Assembly (NCBI GenBank): GCA_006937955.1
Contig: SSNP01000051.1
Span: 2,691,318 to 2,755,317 of the forward strand
Direction of reading: 5' to 3'
Origin: Pachypanchax playfairii
Lineage: Eukaryota; Chordata; Actinopteri; Cyprinodontiformes; Aplocheilidae
DNA: 64,000 nt
How positions within the stretch are numbered: position 1 is the stretch's first letter; each line of letters starts with the position of its first letter. The notes under the pieces were generated by a model. The model worked only from the letters and a program-made list of their open reading frames with translations. It did not search any database and had not been told where the DNA came from. Below are positions 34,302 through 47,415 of the stretch, in pieces. Both the position numbers and the translations under genes were made by a program.

Positions 34302-36540
34302 AGGTGAGTCTGTTGCTTGTGTGGCGCACTCTGCTGGACAAAGATGTGAACTGCACCGGCTTTATTTTTGCTTTTTGTGATCAGTTTCTCCAGCATTCCT
34401 TCCCAACGCAAAGTTCCCTCCCTCGCCCTCACATGACCTGACTCAGGAGTTGAACAACGAAGAAAGGAAACGAGGAAGTGGGACGAAAGTCAAAACAAAA
34501 TAAAGAAGTAAGGAAGTATTATCGGTGAGATTAATTGCATAACGTTACTCGCTCTGGAGTCTAAACAGAGCCGAATAGCGTGGAACATCCTGCTTTCCCC
34601 TCATTCGGTTGAGGGCTGTTTAGATGATCGGCCCAAAGCAAATTCAGGATTTACATTAGATCAGCACATTTTCAAAGGGGTTGAGACAACCACGAGAACT
34701 GCTTCCCAATCAAGATTCATTGAATATGATGCGTATCCTGTGTTAATGGCAGCTGTGTAAACACTTCAGTTGATTCATCTCAGACTCTGAAGTCACTTTA
34801 AAATCCATCTGAGCCTTTTTAAAAACACTTGGAACAAAAAGTACAGAATCAGGTAACAAGTCTTACTTTAACTGGGATGTAGCTTTTTCGGTTTGTGAAT
34901 CTTCTGTAACACCTTCAGTTTTTTTTTCTGATTTTGCTCCACAAATAATAACAAATCAGAACAGTTGACATATCACATACTCAGAATATTGATTCTAAAC
35001 CCCACAGGATCTGGTTTTGTAAAAAAAATCTTGTGGATGTGGAAACAAATCGATGCCAGAAACGAGTTTATTCAAAACCATCAAACGATTTAAGGAGTAG
35101 TGGATTTATCTCCGCAGTAGCTGAAATAAATCCACTCAGGGCAGAATCGGTTTAGAGTTTATCTGGTTTAAACAAAAACAGTTTGATAGAAGTGATAATT
35201 GATGGAATCAGTTTCAGGTTAATTTGCTAACCTGAAATTTGCTAATTTTTTTCACGTTGAACTTTTTTCTGTTTTATCCAAATATTCAGAATTTGAAGCT
35301 CAAGCCTGACGGTTCTAAATGTTTCAAACCTTGTTCCCAGTTAAACAAAATAATGTAAACAATGCCTCCAGCATACCTGCTTTTGATTAGATTATCACCA
35401 AGTTGGTCTCAAAGTGTTCAGGTGTGAAACACCTGTCAGCCTTATCAGTACTACAGAGGAGTTAAAGCGCTCATCAGAACAGGTGGAAAACACGTGTCCG
35501 GCTTCGTGGATATGTAAACCTGTGCGGTAACGTACCAGGCTTGATTTTTATTATTATTTAACTCTGTGTTACAAGAGTCTTATGCAATTGACTTAGCCGT
35601 AATGAGCTTCGATTATCGTGGCTGTGTAAAAATGAAAGTTGGTTTAATCATCACAGAACCATTCGGGACGTCTGGTTTGGTCCCGGAGCAAATCGCCTGC
35701 TTTAAAAGAATAAGCACACGCGGGAAATAAGTGAAGAGGGACTCGTTCTGCATGCTGAGCATGAGCTCTGTCTGGGATTCAGCTTCTCGGAGTAGATTGC
35801 AATGTTTCTTCCTTCTCTGAGTGAGAGCCTTGTCATGTGATGTGGCTCTGATCGAGGCGATGAAATTGGGTGTTTTTTTTTTGTTTTTGTTTTTTTTTCT
35901 TTTTTGTTTAATTAAATGGAGCCTGAGAAGTTCATGAGCTTGTTTGAAGAAAGGTGTGGCCTCACCAGACGAGGAAATCAACTTTTCTTTTTCTCATGTG
36001 ATGATAAATGTAAATATAAGCTTATGCCAATTTTTAATATTTGCACTTTGGAGGTTTTTCTGTACAGTAGGATTTGTGAATCTGTTAAACTTGATGTCGG
36101 GGGTAGAAAATAAAGTTTTGTTAGTCATCCAAGTTTTAAAACTGGAATTCTTAAATCATCCCAAATGAATAATCTGCCTTTTGCACTTTTTTGTCTGAAT
36201 AATTGAGTTGTGTGTTTTTGTTTCATTGCTTTTAACCTAAACTGTGACAGCTTACAGAAAGACATTGCCAAACCCTGTTTTTAGTTTGTCTGACTGGTTC
36301 TATCCTACTAAAGTCTCCTTCAGCAATATAAAGGTCTTTCAGTGAATTGAAGCTCTGCTGCATGATTTACCCGCCTCACTGAGTTCAGTTGTGAGGCATA
36401 ATCTACAAATACATGTTTGTCTTTGTAAAAAAAATTAGAGAGGATTCTCGTAACATTTTCCTGAAGATGCATTGATTGTAACTGGAATTAAAATGAAAGA
36501 TCTTACAAAAAAATGCCAATAAAGTTCAAAAGCCTGCCAA
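34302..36540 (+). other. ndfip2 3' UTR with a short intron
   Basis: Two bases after the stop codon a consensus donor (gtgagt, 34304) pairs with an acceptor (tgatcag, ending 34384). This gives an 81-bp 3' UTR intron, comparable to the non-coding last exon arrangement I expect for this family. Because the junction is so close to the stop, it should not provoke nonsense-mediated decay. AATAAA hexamers lie at 36109-36114 and 36518-36523, the latter followed by GT-rich sequence. The transcript end is inferred. Confidence 0.55.
36518..36523 (+). terminator. Candidate ndfip2 polyadenylation signal
   Basis: AATAAA followed about 25-55 bases later by T/GT-rich sequence (ttttgtttgggattgttttgttgg). An alternative upstream hexamer lies at 36109-36114. 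Confidence 0.5.
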
Positions 36541-36857
36541 TTATATTTTGTTTGGGATTGTTTTGTTGGATGGGGTGCGTCCTTGTAAACCGTCATGGAA
36601 TCTCATTTTTCATATTTTTTTTCCCTCCACTGTTTCTTTAAGGACTTTGTAGATATTAAAATTAATGTTTGAGATAACCTGTTTGGGGGAAAATACAATT
36701 TTTGTCTGTCAAACTGAGTTTTCTTGGATACTTTTTCAAATATGGAGCCAAAGAAATATTGTTACTGCGTTATTGTGACCACGTGCTTAAATCAAGACGT
36801 TCTAATCCTTTCAGCCCCAGAGTTTCCTCATAAAGAGAATATTAAATGTTTTTAAAA

Positions 36858-37063
36858 CAGGGGTGTCCAACTCCAGACCTCAAGGGCCAGCATGTTTTAG
36901 TTGTTCCTCTGCTTTAACATACTTGATGCAGATGAATGGGTCGTTAAAAGGCTTCTGCTGGACTTGCTGAGATGTTGCAGATTGGAATCAGGTGTGTTGA
37001 AGCAGGAAAACATCTAAAACATGCAGGATAGTGGCCCTCAAGGCCTGACTTTGGGCACCCCTG
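36858..37063. mobile_element. Palindromic hAT-type MITE with perfect TSD
   Basis: This 206-bp element begins CAGGGGTGTCCAA and ends TTGGGCACCCCTG, with arms that pair over most of their length (for example 'ggccagcatgttttag' against 'ctaaaacatgcagg...gcc'). The identical 8-mer TTTTAAAA flanks both sides (36850-36857 and 37064-37071). It is the best-preserved member of the MITE family also seen at 1518-1684 and 12890-13677. Confidence 0.85.
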
Positions 37064-37243
37064 TTTTAAAACAACAAATGGATACAACTTAATTTCTGTG
37101 TATAATTTAAAAGATTTTTTTTATTTTGCTAAATTAAAACTGAAATTCAGTATAGTTGTAAAATTTCATCAAAATGTGAAAATGTATTTACATAAAAGGT
37201 CTAAACGGATTCATGTGACTCTGAGAAAAACACTCTGGTCTTC

Positions 37244-37370
37244 ATGGACCATGTAGGTCTCTCTACACATGTACTAGACATATCTAGTGCTGGGAGGTAG
37301 AATGAATGTGTTTTATAGTGTAAATGGTTGGTGCAGTTCTGCAACTTTGGCGTCTAGCAGTTTATGATCT
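37244..37370. repeat. Ancient interspersed repeat, copy 2
   Basis: Shares ordered blocks with 15841-15975, including 'catgtaggt', 'tgggaggtagaa', 'tttatagtg' and 'gcaactttggc'. Its class and limits are unknown. Confidence 0.45.
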
Positions 37371-40300
37371 GATGTTGGTTCTTTATCAGTTTGTTGACAC
37401 ACTGATCCAGCTGTTGAGTTGGTGATACGTTACCGTGTTGGAATGAAGAAAACCTGCTCATCTAAACCAATCGGGTAGAGACATCTGGACTGTTTGTCCT
37501 GGATGTTGGACGGCGATATGCTGTAGATCACTGACAGACACACGTGTTGTGGAGCTGTCGTCAGTCTCAGCCAATGGAGGGAGATTACATGGAGGTGCGT
37601 TCAATAGGCAAATCCATTGTCAGAGTGATCCAGTTGATGGGAGACGGTGTCACATGAGGGTCAAATATTTTAATGGTTTTGGAGGTAAATCACTTGTGAC
37701 CATGACAAACAAACAGCAATCTTTCTGTAAAACACTAGTAATAAAGATCACATGACCCCCTGATATATGCTGCACAAACTATAAATGAATGAAAAGATAG
37801 CCGTGGTGTTAAAAACTAAACTGAAGAGAAAATATAAAAATACCAACCAAGTTTATTTTAAATGTTTAAATAATTCTGGCTCCACTGAAGAAAGGTTATA
37901 GAGTTGCTCTTTGCACCCTCTGTTGCTCAAAAATCTGATTTATAAGCAGTACAGTGTGGGTGGTGTTTGACCTTTGGCTGTGAGGATAACTATTTAAACA
38001 CAGTCTGGATTATTGACTTTCATCACCAACTTTCACACAGTGAATTCAACCATTTTCATTCAAAAACAGTTTTAATTGGCTTAAATCTATAATCAGCAAA
38101 GCTTTTACGTGTGGTTGAGAAAGTTGAAGTTTGTAAAAAATTTCTGCTGAAAGATTTATTAAATATTTTACATCAAGCCACTTTACAATACATTTATAAT
38201 CTAGACCAAATGGGTGGGCCGAACTAGTCTAAAGTTCCACAATTAACATTAAAACTATTATTTTGGGACGAATGATGTAAAGTAACTACTACAGTGCTTG
38301 TTTCACCACAAGAGGGCGCCATCTCCATATATTTTCATCCACTGTATGATGAAGTCTGGGTTTGAATAGGGCCAATAGAAGAAGCATGAGACTCATTCTG
38401 AAATCTTTACTTCACCTTTTCTGTCTATTTCTTTGACAAGAAGTTGTCAGATGAAATTCTGTTGTAAAGGGAACATGACACCACCTCTGTGTTTCAACAT
38501 AAAAGTTCACTTCCCTAACAATGCAGACTGGCTGGAGTTATCAGCATTTATTTAGCAGGTGTATAATTCTGTATATTGGCTTTGTTCATTCATGATCATG
38601 AGGTTATTTTGTGCCCAATTCAGGGGTAAATCCCACACAGTCACTCGCTGCCACCAAACATAACTGAACTTAGAATTACTGGGATTTTCTTTTAACATCA
38701 GGAAAAGTTAGACAAAATTCACTTTTAAAACAAACATCAAGATGAAATCATATTGGACAGTTTATAGATTTTGTGTTCCTGACACATCAACTCCAATCTG
38801 GTTTCTCTCTCTTCATAGAGGCTCTTGATGACGGGTCCATTTACATGATTGTCTTCTGCTTTGTAAATGTTTGCCTTCATGAGGTTCTCTTCTTCCTTTG
38901 ACCTCATCCCCTTTCTCTGCTCTCCTGTTCTAAAGTGTGTCTCACCTTAATTCTGACCAGGTGTGGACCCTTTAAGGTCCCAGCCTTATGGCCAAAGCAA
39001 TCTCTGGCACACGCAGGAAAAAATGCAGAGAAGTGTGCTGACAATCTCTGTCAGCAGCATATCTGTGGGCCTGAGCTGTTAAACTATTGCGCAGCATGTG
39101 TTTTAATCACTATGTAGCAGCTGTTCAATGTGACCAAAAAGTTACAACGGTTTGGATTTTCTTATAAACAGAATTGCTTTACCGATTGAAAATACTTTGT
39201 GTGTGGTAAGTTGGGATCCTCGAGGTTTAATACACACAGTGCAAAGTGACAGTAGAAGCCAGCTGAATTGTTTCTGTAGGTAGGAGATACATTTGCAGAT
39301 CCTGGTTACGTTAGAACCAGAATGAACATGGAGGATCATTAGATGATTAAAGCCAGTCATTAAAAATTAAATATTGTCAAACTATTTTTAATTTAAACAA
39401 AAAATGCAATTGACTTTATAAAACAAAAATAAATTCATAGTTTATGCTCTGGCTCTTTATACAACCCTTTAACTTATCTTTTGTCTTATACAAGGGAAAA
39501 TAAAATCCTGTTTCCTTGTTTCCATAATCCCACTTTCTACTGATTGGCCAAGTTTGGCCAGTGCTTTGGATTTTAGCTGCTTTTTTCATTATCGATCACA
39601 GTAAAATATTGCTAAGTTTACACAAGCTCTGCCTGATTGTAGCGCTTTAAAAATAAAGAATAAAACAAGAAGACTTTTATACATTTTCAACGTGGCTGGA
39701 ATATTAGCAACAAGTATCACAGAATAAATATGAAAACAGGAAATAAAAGCTTACGGATTTTTTTTAACGTTTCCAAGTTGTCTCTAAACATTTTAATTTA
39801 CACAAATCTATACCCCGATTACTTAATATTTATTTATTTGAACAGAAATATAACCCAGTCACACTAGCAACGTTGCTACACACACGTAGTTTAAAAACAC
39901 CTGATCTGACCTGAATAAGACACCTGTGTGACATACTGGCTTTTATTTTTAAATGTTTAAATTAAAGAAGAAACCTGCTCATAACCCAGTTGTTTTCACT
40001 ATATCTTTAAATGCCCCGATTTCTGATGGTTTTTTTCAAGTCATAACAAATCCTTTGTAGACCCTAACCTTGATAACTTGTTTGCTGTTCTATTAAACCA
40101 CAAACACATAAAAACACATGCTATCGTCAGGAAGTTGTCGAGTGGAAATATTTTGTGGTGACCGTCTTTATCAGAAGAACATGTGGTTCAAAGTGCTAAG
40201 TAATCATACTCAGGAGACCGCAAAGGAAAATGACTTTATAAAAATAGCCCCTAACACTAAAAAAAGATCTAATTTGTAAAGATTATAAAACTTATCGTAT

Positions 40301-41379
40301 CTTCATTTTCAAACTGCGAACTTTAAAGTTTCCATGGAAGGATGGTTTGGTGTGTTAAGCTGAGCAAAGGCTGATTTATCTACTGTGCATACGATACATT
40401 TCACAACAAATAACTTTCCAGGCAGAATGCCCCTTGAAGTATGTCTTAATGTCTTAATACCAAAAATCTGTTCACCAACTTTTAAAATTTAAAGTTTTTT
40501 ACATCCCAAAGAATTTCTGCTTAGCTGTCCAACTCAAACTTGTTGCATTTTGTAGAATTGTTTGCTATTGAGTGGTAACAGCAGTAAAGCTCCCACACAT
40601 GAGCAGAGCTTCTTAACCCCAGGGCACTAAGTGAGGAAATATGTAATGACTTTGGCACAAGGCAGCGAGGCTTTCAAGTGGGCATGAAACACTGTTTTTG
40701 CGGAAGAACAGAATAGCTCTGTGTTCTTTTTTTGGCGTTCACATGTACACACACGCCTCCTTCATTCAGGAGTCACTACAAACCGCCAGGCTTTGAGGCG
40801 TTTTTGATATGAGCAGGGAGAAATGGATTAAAACCACTTTGAGGCAGATATCTGTTAGTGATATTTCACAAGACTTGCATGCATGTTTAAGCATTTTATA
40901 TTTTCACCCCGCAGGAATTGGAAATTTGGGATGATACCCATCAGATTTATTGTGTCCTAAACATCTCCGATTTTTGATAGGAGCTTGGATTCTTGAATCG
41001 TAGGGTTGTTCTTTGAGGGGGAATTGTTCTGTCGGTGCTCAAGTCTGAAGGAAAACTTCATTCCTTCCTGGAATTGTCTAAACTTCTTCAGCACTTCACA
41101 TCCACAGTAAATTAAAGTGGCTATAAATAGGTTTGACAGAATGTTTTTTTTAGTTACTCTCAAAACTTATTGAAGAAATCTATCATAACATTTATTTTAT
41201 AAAGTACTTGTGTAAAATGCAGGACATCTGTGTTTATCGGATTTTGATATCCAGCTGTCCATGACCCATAATTGAGCTGCTAATGTTCAATGCACTTTTT
41301 TTTTCTCCAAGTCATGACTCATGAATTAATGCACTGCATATTGATTTAGAGTATATACACAACAAGTCCTAAAACTCAG

Positions 41380-41946
41380 TTAAACAGGCCCTTCCATTAA
41401 AAACAGTTTTTCTGAGGTTTATGTTGAATATTTTAGCTCCACAGGTGTTCTTACCTTCATACTGGGTGTGAAAACAGGTCAACAACTTATCTTTCAGTTT
41501 CTATCTTTCAAACTACGCAGGTGGTGATAAAACCCGAGTTCTCCCGAGTCCGAACAGCCTGTATCTGTTTCATCACAACACCTTTATTAGTATTCGGCAG
41601 CTCCCGCAGTTGAAACCACGCCTAGCATGCTGCTGGCTAAAAACTGTAGCACAAGACGTATCAATAAGGAAGAGAGAACGTCCGCTGTTGCCATGCACAG
41701 CGGGGCAGAAAACAGTATACCTTGCTCTCATAGGCTAGTTTGTTAGCCAGTCTCAGTCCAGCAAATTTGAATAATGGATATTAATGAGTTGTAGCCGAAG
41801 CCTGACGAATCTTCACACAAAGAGATTGAAAGGTCTGTTAATCAGTGTTTCCTGACGTTTTTTAGATATAAAATGTTTCATATTACAAGTTAATACTAAA
41901 GAAATAACCATAAATTCAGGAAACTCATGTGAAATGGCCTCTTTAA
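41380..41946 (+). mobile_element. TTAA-flanked repeat family, copy A
   Basis: Plus-orientation relative of the elements at 48695-49173 and 52014-52484. Shared blocks include 'aaacagtataccttgctctc', 'ataggctagtttgtt' and 'gattgaaaggtctgtta', and it ends in GGCCTCTTTAA. The left end TTAAACAGGCC differs at one base from the terminal repeat of copy B. It is the longest of the three at 567 bp. It has a 5' segment shared with copy C ('tttttctgaggtt...agctccacaggtgttcttacc') that copy B lacks. Confidence 0.7.
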
Positions 41947-43129
41947 AAACAGTAAATTACTAACTTTTATTGTTGAACCCTAATTTAACCATCATTTGGC
42001 TTCAGAAAAGACATTAAAAAGGTTAAATAGCACATTCAGTAACAGTTATGAATTATAAAAACTCAAGTATTCCAACACATAGAAAAGGCGAGTTCACAAG
42101 ATCCATTTTTAACCAGACCTTGGAGAATCATTATCTTATTGTCAAAAATGTTATCCCCCGTTTTTGAAGCTCCTTACTTGAGCACAGCTTAGAAATGTTT
42201 TTTAAGCCCTGTTTGTCTTCTGCACCATTTATTCCTTGTTCTCATGTGCCACTCGAGGACACGTGCAAGCGCCCGCACAAACTCAACGTCAGCAAATATT
42301 GACGTTCCAGCTCGGATGCCACCTGGCCTGCCAGTTGAGGAGTAATATGCAAACAATGCGTTAATCTGCAACAGTCTCGTGACATACCAGACAAAATACA
42401 CATCATAAAATGTCTCTGTTCAAACGACAAACACAGAACAAGTTTATGTAAAAATTACTGATTATATAAAAATGACAATTTATCTATGGAAAGCACTGAA
42501 ACCTTACAAAAGCATTAATACTTTGTGTATTGTCAAGTAATCATGTTTATTACAGCTATGATCTCGTACTCGGCATGTAATTAGTTTCCAGCCAGGGAGC
42601 TACAAGCGATATAAAAATGCGCCTCTCTGGTCAACAGTTTTGTTTTTGTGGTAAAGCCAAATTTTAGCGTGCGTATTAACTTGAATGGCATATTGGAGTT
42701 TCATGATAAATATTCTGTTCTACGGTTTCAGCTTAATTTTCCCGTTCGAATGTTCATAGATGTCGCAGTTTTGCTGAGTCACATATGCATAAGGAGACTC
42801 ACGAGGATAGAAAAGTGAGAATAGGATCACGTGAGGTGACTAGCTTCTGAGAACAATGGTTGTTGTGTTCACTGTTAGCGATAGGCAGGAGGAAAAAAGT
42901 ACATCTTGTGTGTTCTGAGTCCTCTAATGTTAAGAAGTCTCATGTTATGTATATCTGTACCTGAAAATCTTACACCACACTGCGTGTTGATCAAAATCAA
43001 TCTTCAATTTAACATCTACCGGAGTGCTCACTTTATACCTGATGACATTTCTAGTTTAGCATGTGAGCTCTCTGGTTTCCGGAGAGACCTACATTCCCTT
43101 TAACTCCTTCATCTGTGGAGAGCCTTGAC

Positions 43130-43480
43130 ACGTGGAGTCGTGGAACTCGACCTGCTCGTATTTTCACAGTAAACAGGCTCTCGCTTCCCTCTCCCTCGTC
43201 TCAGAACAGTGGCCTCCTTTCAGGGCCATCACTTAAGGGCCCTATTAATAATTTGACAAGTTTTCTCAGAGATTAATTACAGCAAGCTTTGAGGCTGCAA
43301 ATCATGTGCTGGAGAGACTTTGTAAATCCTCATATCCAGGTCTAGTTTTCCACCGAGATGTCAACGATGAGGGGTCGTTATTTTGACAGAGATAAACAAA
43401 CAGTCACAAATTCCCCTCGAGTGTTGATCGCCGGTGGAGAACTGAAGTGAATATGACCTCAGTATGATTATTTTAACAGA
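43130..43480. promoter_or_regulatory. Candidate distal regulatory element
   Basis: A repeat-free, compositionally balanced stretch amid AT-rich DNA, containing homeodomain-like cores (attaataatttgac near 43243, gagattaattacagc near 43270). Enhancer status is inferred from appearance and position in the ndfip2-spry2 gap; no alignment was made. Confidence 0.2.
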
Positions 43481-44789
43481 AATCTTTTTGAAGTATAAAA
43501 GGAAATTGCATATTATGTCTGAATAGAGCTTGTCTGTCTGGACGCTGATTCGCTAGAACAAGCTTATCTGAAAAAAAATGATTGCATTAGGTTTGAATTA
43601 TGGCCGATAGGGTTGGTCATACTAGCAAAACTATTCAATAAATTTGATCTGATGATGTCATTGGGTTATGAGCCAATAGGATTCGACTTGTTGGGAGCAG
43701 GAAAGTCTGCAGAACTTTAGCATAAAATAGCCATCTTGTAATGACAGAAAACATAAGCAGTTAGAAGTTATTGGGCTTCCTTCTCTGGTAAACATTAACA
43801 TTAAGGCTGCTGCATGCTTTTACAAAAAATATATCTGTCTCAAGTAGCACAATATCACAAAGGGTTGCAACGATTCAGAGACTTTCACACTCTGCATGCC
43901 GATAATGTATTTGGCCACTTTGATGGACCGTCTGAGCCTCTGATGCTAACGCCAGATGTCAACAGATCATCAAATGCCTGTTTTCTAATATTGTTTAGCT
44001 CAAATTAATAACCGTCAGAAATATGTCAAAATCCTTGTTTATACAGTACAGTGTCCTGCAAACACAACCATATTTACCCGATCACAAAAAGTATTAGTTG
44101 CTATTAACACAAATAAAACAAGAGTAAACTCTGAGCACTTCAAGATTCCTCTATTGAAATACAGCTCTGCTTTTCAACTTTAATCCCAACAAGCTGGGTT
44201 TGTTGTGCGACATGAAGCAATTAGCGCCGGGGTTTGACCCACTTGTGCTTCTATGATGAAGTGCTGAACTCGCAACTGCAGGGTGAGGTGGCAAGTAGCA
44301 GCCAGACACCATCCATCACCGCCGAAAAGTGGAAGGCTCCTGTTGTCCAAAGCAGCCGATTGGTCGCGAGCCAACTCGGGCTGCGCTCGAGTGTGTTTAT
44401 GTGTGTGACAGAGGAGGAGGAGGAAAAAGAAGAGGGTGTGAGAGCGGGAAACAGGGAACACAATGCAGTGAGTGTCCTCTTGCTGTTGTCTTAAAAGCCA
44501 CCTGTTTATCCTGTTCTTCCTTCTGCTGGCTCCAGACACACTCTTTAGAGTTAGCAGTGCAGTCAATCGTGCCATAATAATGTATATTTTAATCATTATT
44601 AATAAACTTCTCTCATTGGTACTATACTATGAATCTCTTCTGATCCCCGAACCCTTACTGCTGGAATGCAAATGTTCTTCCTGTTTGTGTTACCTACTGA
44701 AAGATTACCATCTGTGTATGCAGAAAGAGAAAGTGAGAGAAAAAGACGGGAACAAAGAAGTGAACTTACAGAACAAAGCTCAGATTGTT

Positions 44790-44880
44790 TCTCCGCCCCG
44801 TTTCTCTTTGATAACAATGAGCCATTCATTTGCTTCGTGATGGGCTCTAATTAATTCCAACTTCACATTCTGACCTACAA
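44790..44880. promoter_or_regulatory. Candidate distal regulatory element
   Basis: A short block with a SOX-like 'ataacaatgagcc' near 44810 and a homeodomain-like 'ctctaattaattcc' near 44846. Non-repetitive; function inferred only. Confidence 0.18.
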
Positions 44881-47309
44881 TCTCCTGCTCATCCCTTTTT
44901 TTTTCTTAGATCCATCCATGCAGATCCATCTACACACAGCCCCATAACTTGTACGCTCGAATGCCTCACATGCCTCCTTTTTGTCAGATTTCAAAAATGT
45001 TTTATCCATTTTGCCTGTGAGCTTAAATATAAATGTCAGTAAATAATCGTTCAAAACTTAATATTTACTCTGAATAAGTTGAAATGAGGTGTAGAATTTG
45101 GATTGACACGTTTCATAAACTCATATTTATTTCCAGTTGAATAAAAATGACACATTAGATGTTGAAACTCATATTTTTGCCATTTGAGTGAAAATATTAC
45201 ATCATTTTGAATTTGATGATATCAACACGCCTCAGAAAAGTTGAAACTGGCCACAAATACCTCTAAAAGTAACTGGAACAACTCAGGGACAGTCAGAGAA
45301 ACCTTCAACCACTAATTATGTTCATTGGTAACAGCTCAGGAATAAAACGAGCATTTGAGAGCGGTAGTCCCTCTCAGATGTAAAGATGGATAGAGGTTCT
45401 CCAATCTGAGACAAACTGTATCTGAAAATTGTAGAACAATGTGAGAAAAATGTTCTTTAAAGTAATTTCAGGAAGAATTTGAAGCCAAAAAAAGGTATCG
45501 TACTTCCAGCTGTTAAACACTGATACATAATTAACACACACTCATCTTTGTGCTGCTGCATCATGACACATTGTGTCACATTCCAACCCATAAGCTTTAG
45601 CAATACACCCAGAGCTTTGATGCAATCAAACATTTTCACCAACCTAATCTTTCTACTGCAGAAAAATCTATAGGGTGATGGAGGCAAAGCCAGACGGCCT
45701 GGTTGGTGGATCTGTTTACCCTGAAGCTGTTTGCATCTTACAGTTGTTTCCTGTTAGAACAGTCCTGTAAAGTGAAATGGCATTTCCCAATGAATTCTAT
45801 TTTCACTGACAGCAACTGAAAATTCAAAATAAAGTGACTTTTGTTATCTTTGCTATATGCATTACTGCACCAGCTGCCAAATGTAAAGAGGATCTTCCTT
45901 GTTTTGTGGTGAAAGTCCCATCCACCTCCTGCTCCCTCAATAGTCTGCATGATCGCCACAACCATGAAACAGTACACACACGCGCACTCACACACCCCTG
46001 CAAAACGGTCCCTCAGCCCTGCTCTTTCCTTGTCAAACAGAGCTTGGCGCTGTTTCCTTTTTCCTGTCCTACATCCGAAATGTGAGCAGAGAAGTGAGCC
46101 GACTAGAGGGGACGAAGGTGGAGGGAGAAGGGCCATAGCAAAAGCAGAAAAGAGGGGTGGGGGGCAGAGAGGAAAGAGTTGGACACAGGGGGGCATGAAA
46201 TTAGTGGGAGGAGGATGGACGGGTTTAGAGGGGCCACAAAATGAAGAACAGAGACCGCTTTGTTGATAGCAACAGCAAACTTTATGGCAATCATTTGCTG
46301 CTCTCGCTGTGGCGTTTCAAAAAGCAGAAGCTCCGTGTTTGTGTGTATGATGTGTGACAGTGCAAGTCTCAACACAAAGGAATAATATGCTCTTCTGAGA
46401 AACACAAGGAAAACACATGTGCCCACGCAACTCCTAAGGCACACACAGACAGGATATGTGTTATGTTAAAGTTTCAGTTACATGAAGCTTATCTTGGCAC
46501 AGGTAGAGCAGATCCTTGATAAGTAACTTCCTCTCAGTATTTCTGTGGCTTTAAAAAAAGACTTGGATATGAGTCTTTGGCTAAAAGCCATTATATACTA
46601 AAGAAAATTTAGAGAACATGTTACTGTGCCAAGGGACTAATCGCTACACATCCTCATAAAGTTCAAACATTCAGAGTGAGATAGTGACAACCTGTTATGA
46701 AGGACTTGAACCCTGTTTCAAACAGAAAAGACCTCAAGTGACTTTTTTTCCTGGTTCAAAAGTAGAATGTGTTTTGATTAAAAAAATGATGATAGGAATA
46801 TACTTTTATATGTTTGGAGGTTCAGAAGTCAGCTTTTATCTTACCTGGCATTTCAATTAAGTGTCCTTTTTTGGTCCTGGAAGGGATTAAAATGAAGGCC
46901 AGCATCCTGGAACCACAATCCTGCTGGGTTGACAGTGGACCACTATGCATGAATTGTATGTTGGACATCACTCGTGACTGGATTGGTTTCCCAGACCATC
47001 AGTTATCACACCCCTAAACCATCATGCTGGCTTACCCTTACACATGTCGACTGTTTAAGCTCTGTGACTACCTCCCATTGCTGCTTGTAAGTCTAACAGA
47101 GGTGTTTTACTTCACCCTGGTCTTCACATTAATCACATCAAGACAGGATGAATGTGCGTCAGCTCTGGTGTGAAAGTGTTTTCTGTGAGGGTCTGAAGAC
47201 AGACTCATCGAGGCAAGAACTCAACAAGACTTTGTGAGGTCTGTGGTTTGCAATGGACAGTTTTAGCACAAAGAGGTTGTTTTTTAAAGTCCTGTATATC
47301 ATATGATAG

Positions 47310-47415
47310 CTTAAGTGTGATCTAATGGTTGTTTATTTTTATGTGGCCCTGTGATGGACCCTGCCTCTTGCCCAATGACCACTGCAGATAGGAACCAGCT
47401 TCCTGTGACCTTGGG
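47310..47415. repeat. Old LINE/SINE tail
   Basis: The sequence 'tgatggaccctgcctcttgc' followed by 'agataggaaccagcttcctgtgacc' is a diverged version of the retroelement tail at about 460-565. Confidence 0.5.

Noticed and set aside
44180..44596. 138-codon minus-strand frame and overlapping plus-strand frames
   Set aside because: Serine/glutamate runs come from a GAGGAG tract; no support for a gene on either strand.
45738..46266. Overlapping open frames of 152 and 105 codons on opposite strands
   Set aside because: Purine-rich low-complexity sequence near 46085-46260 suppresses stops on both strands; no domain seen.
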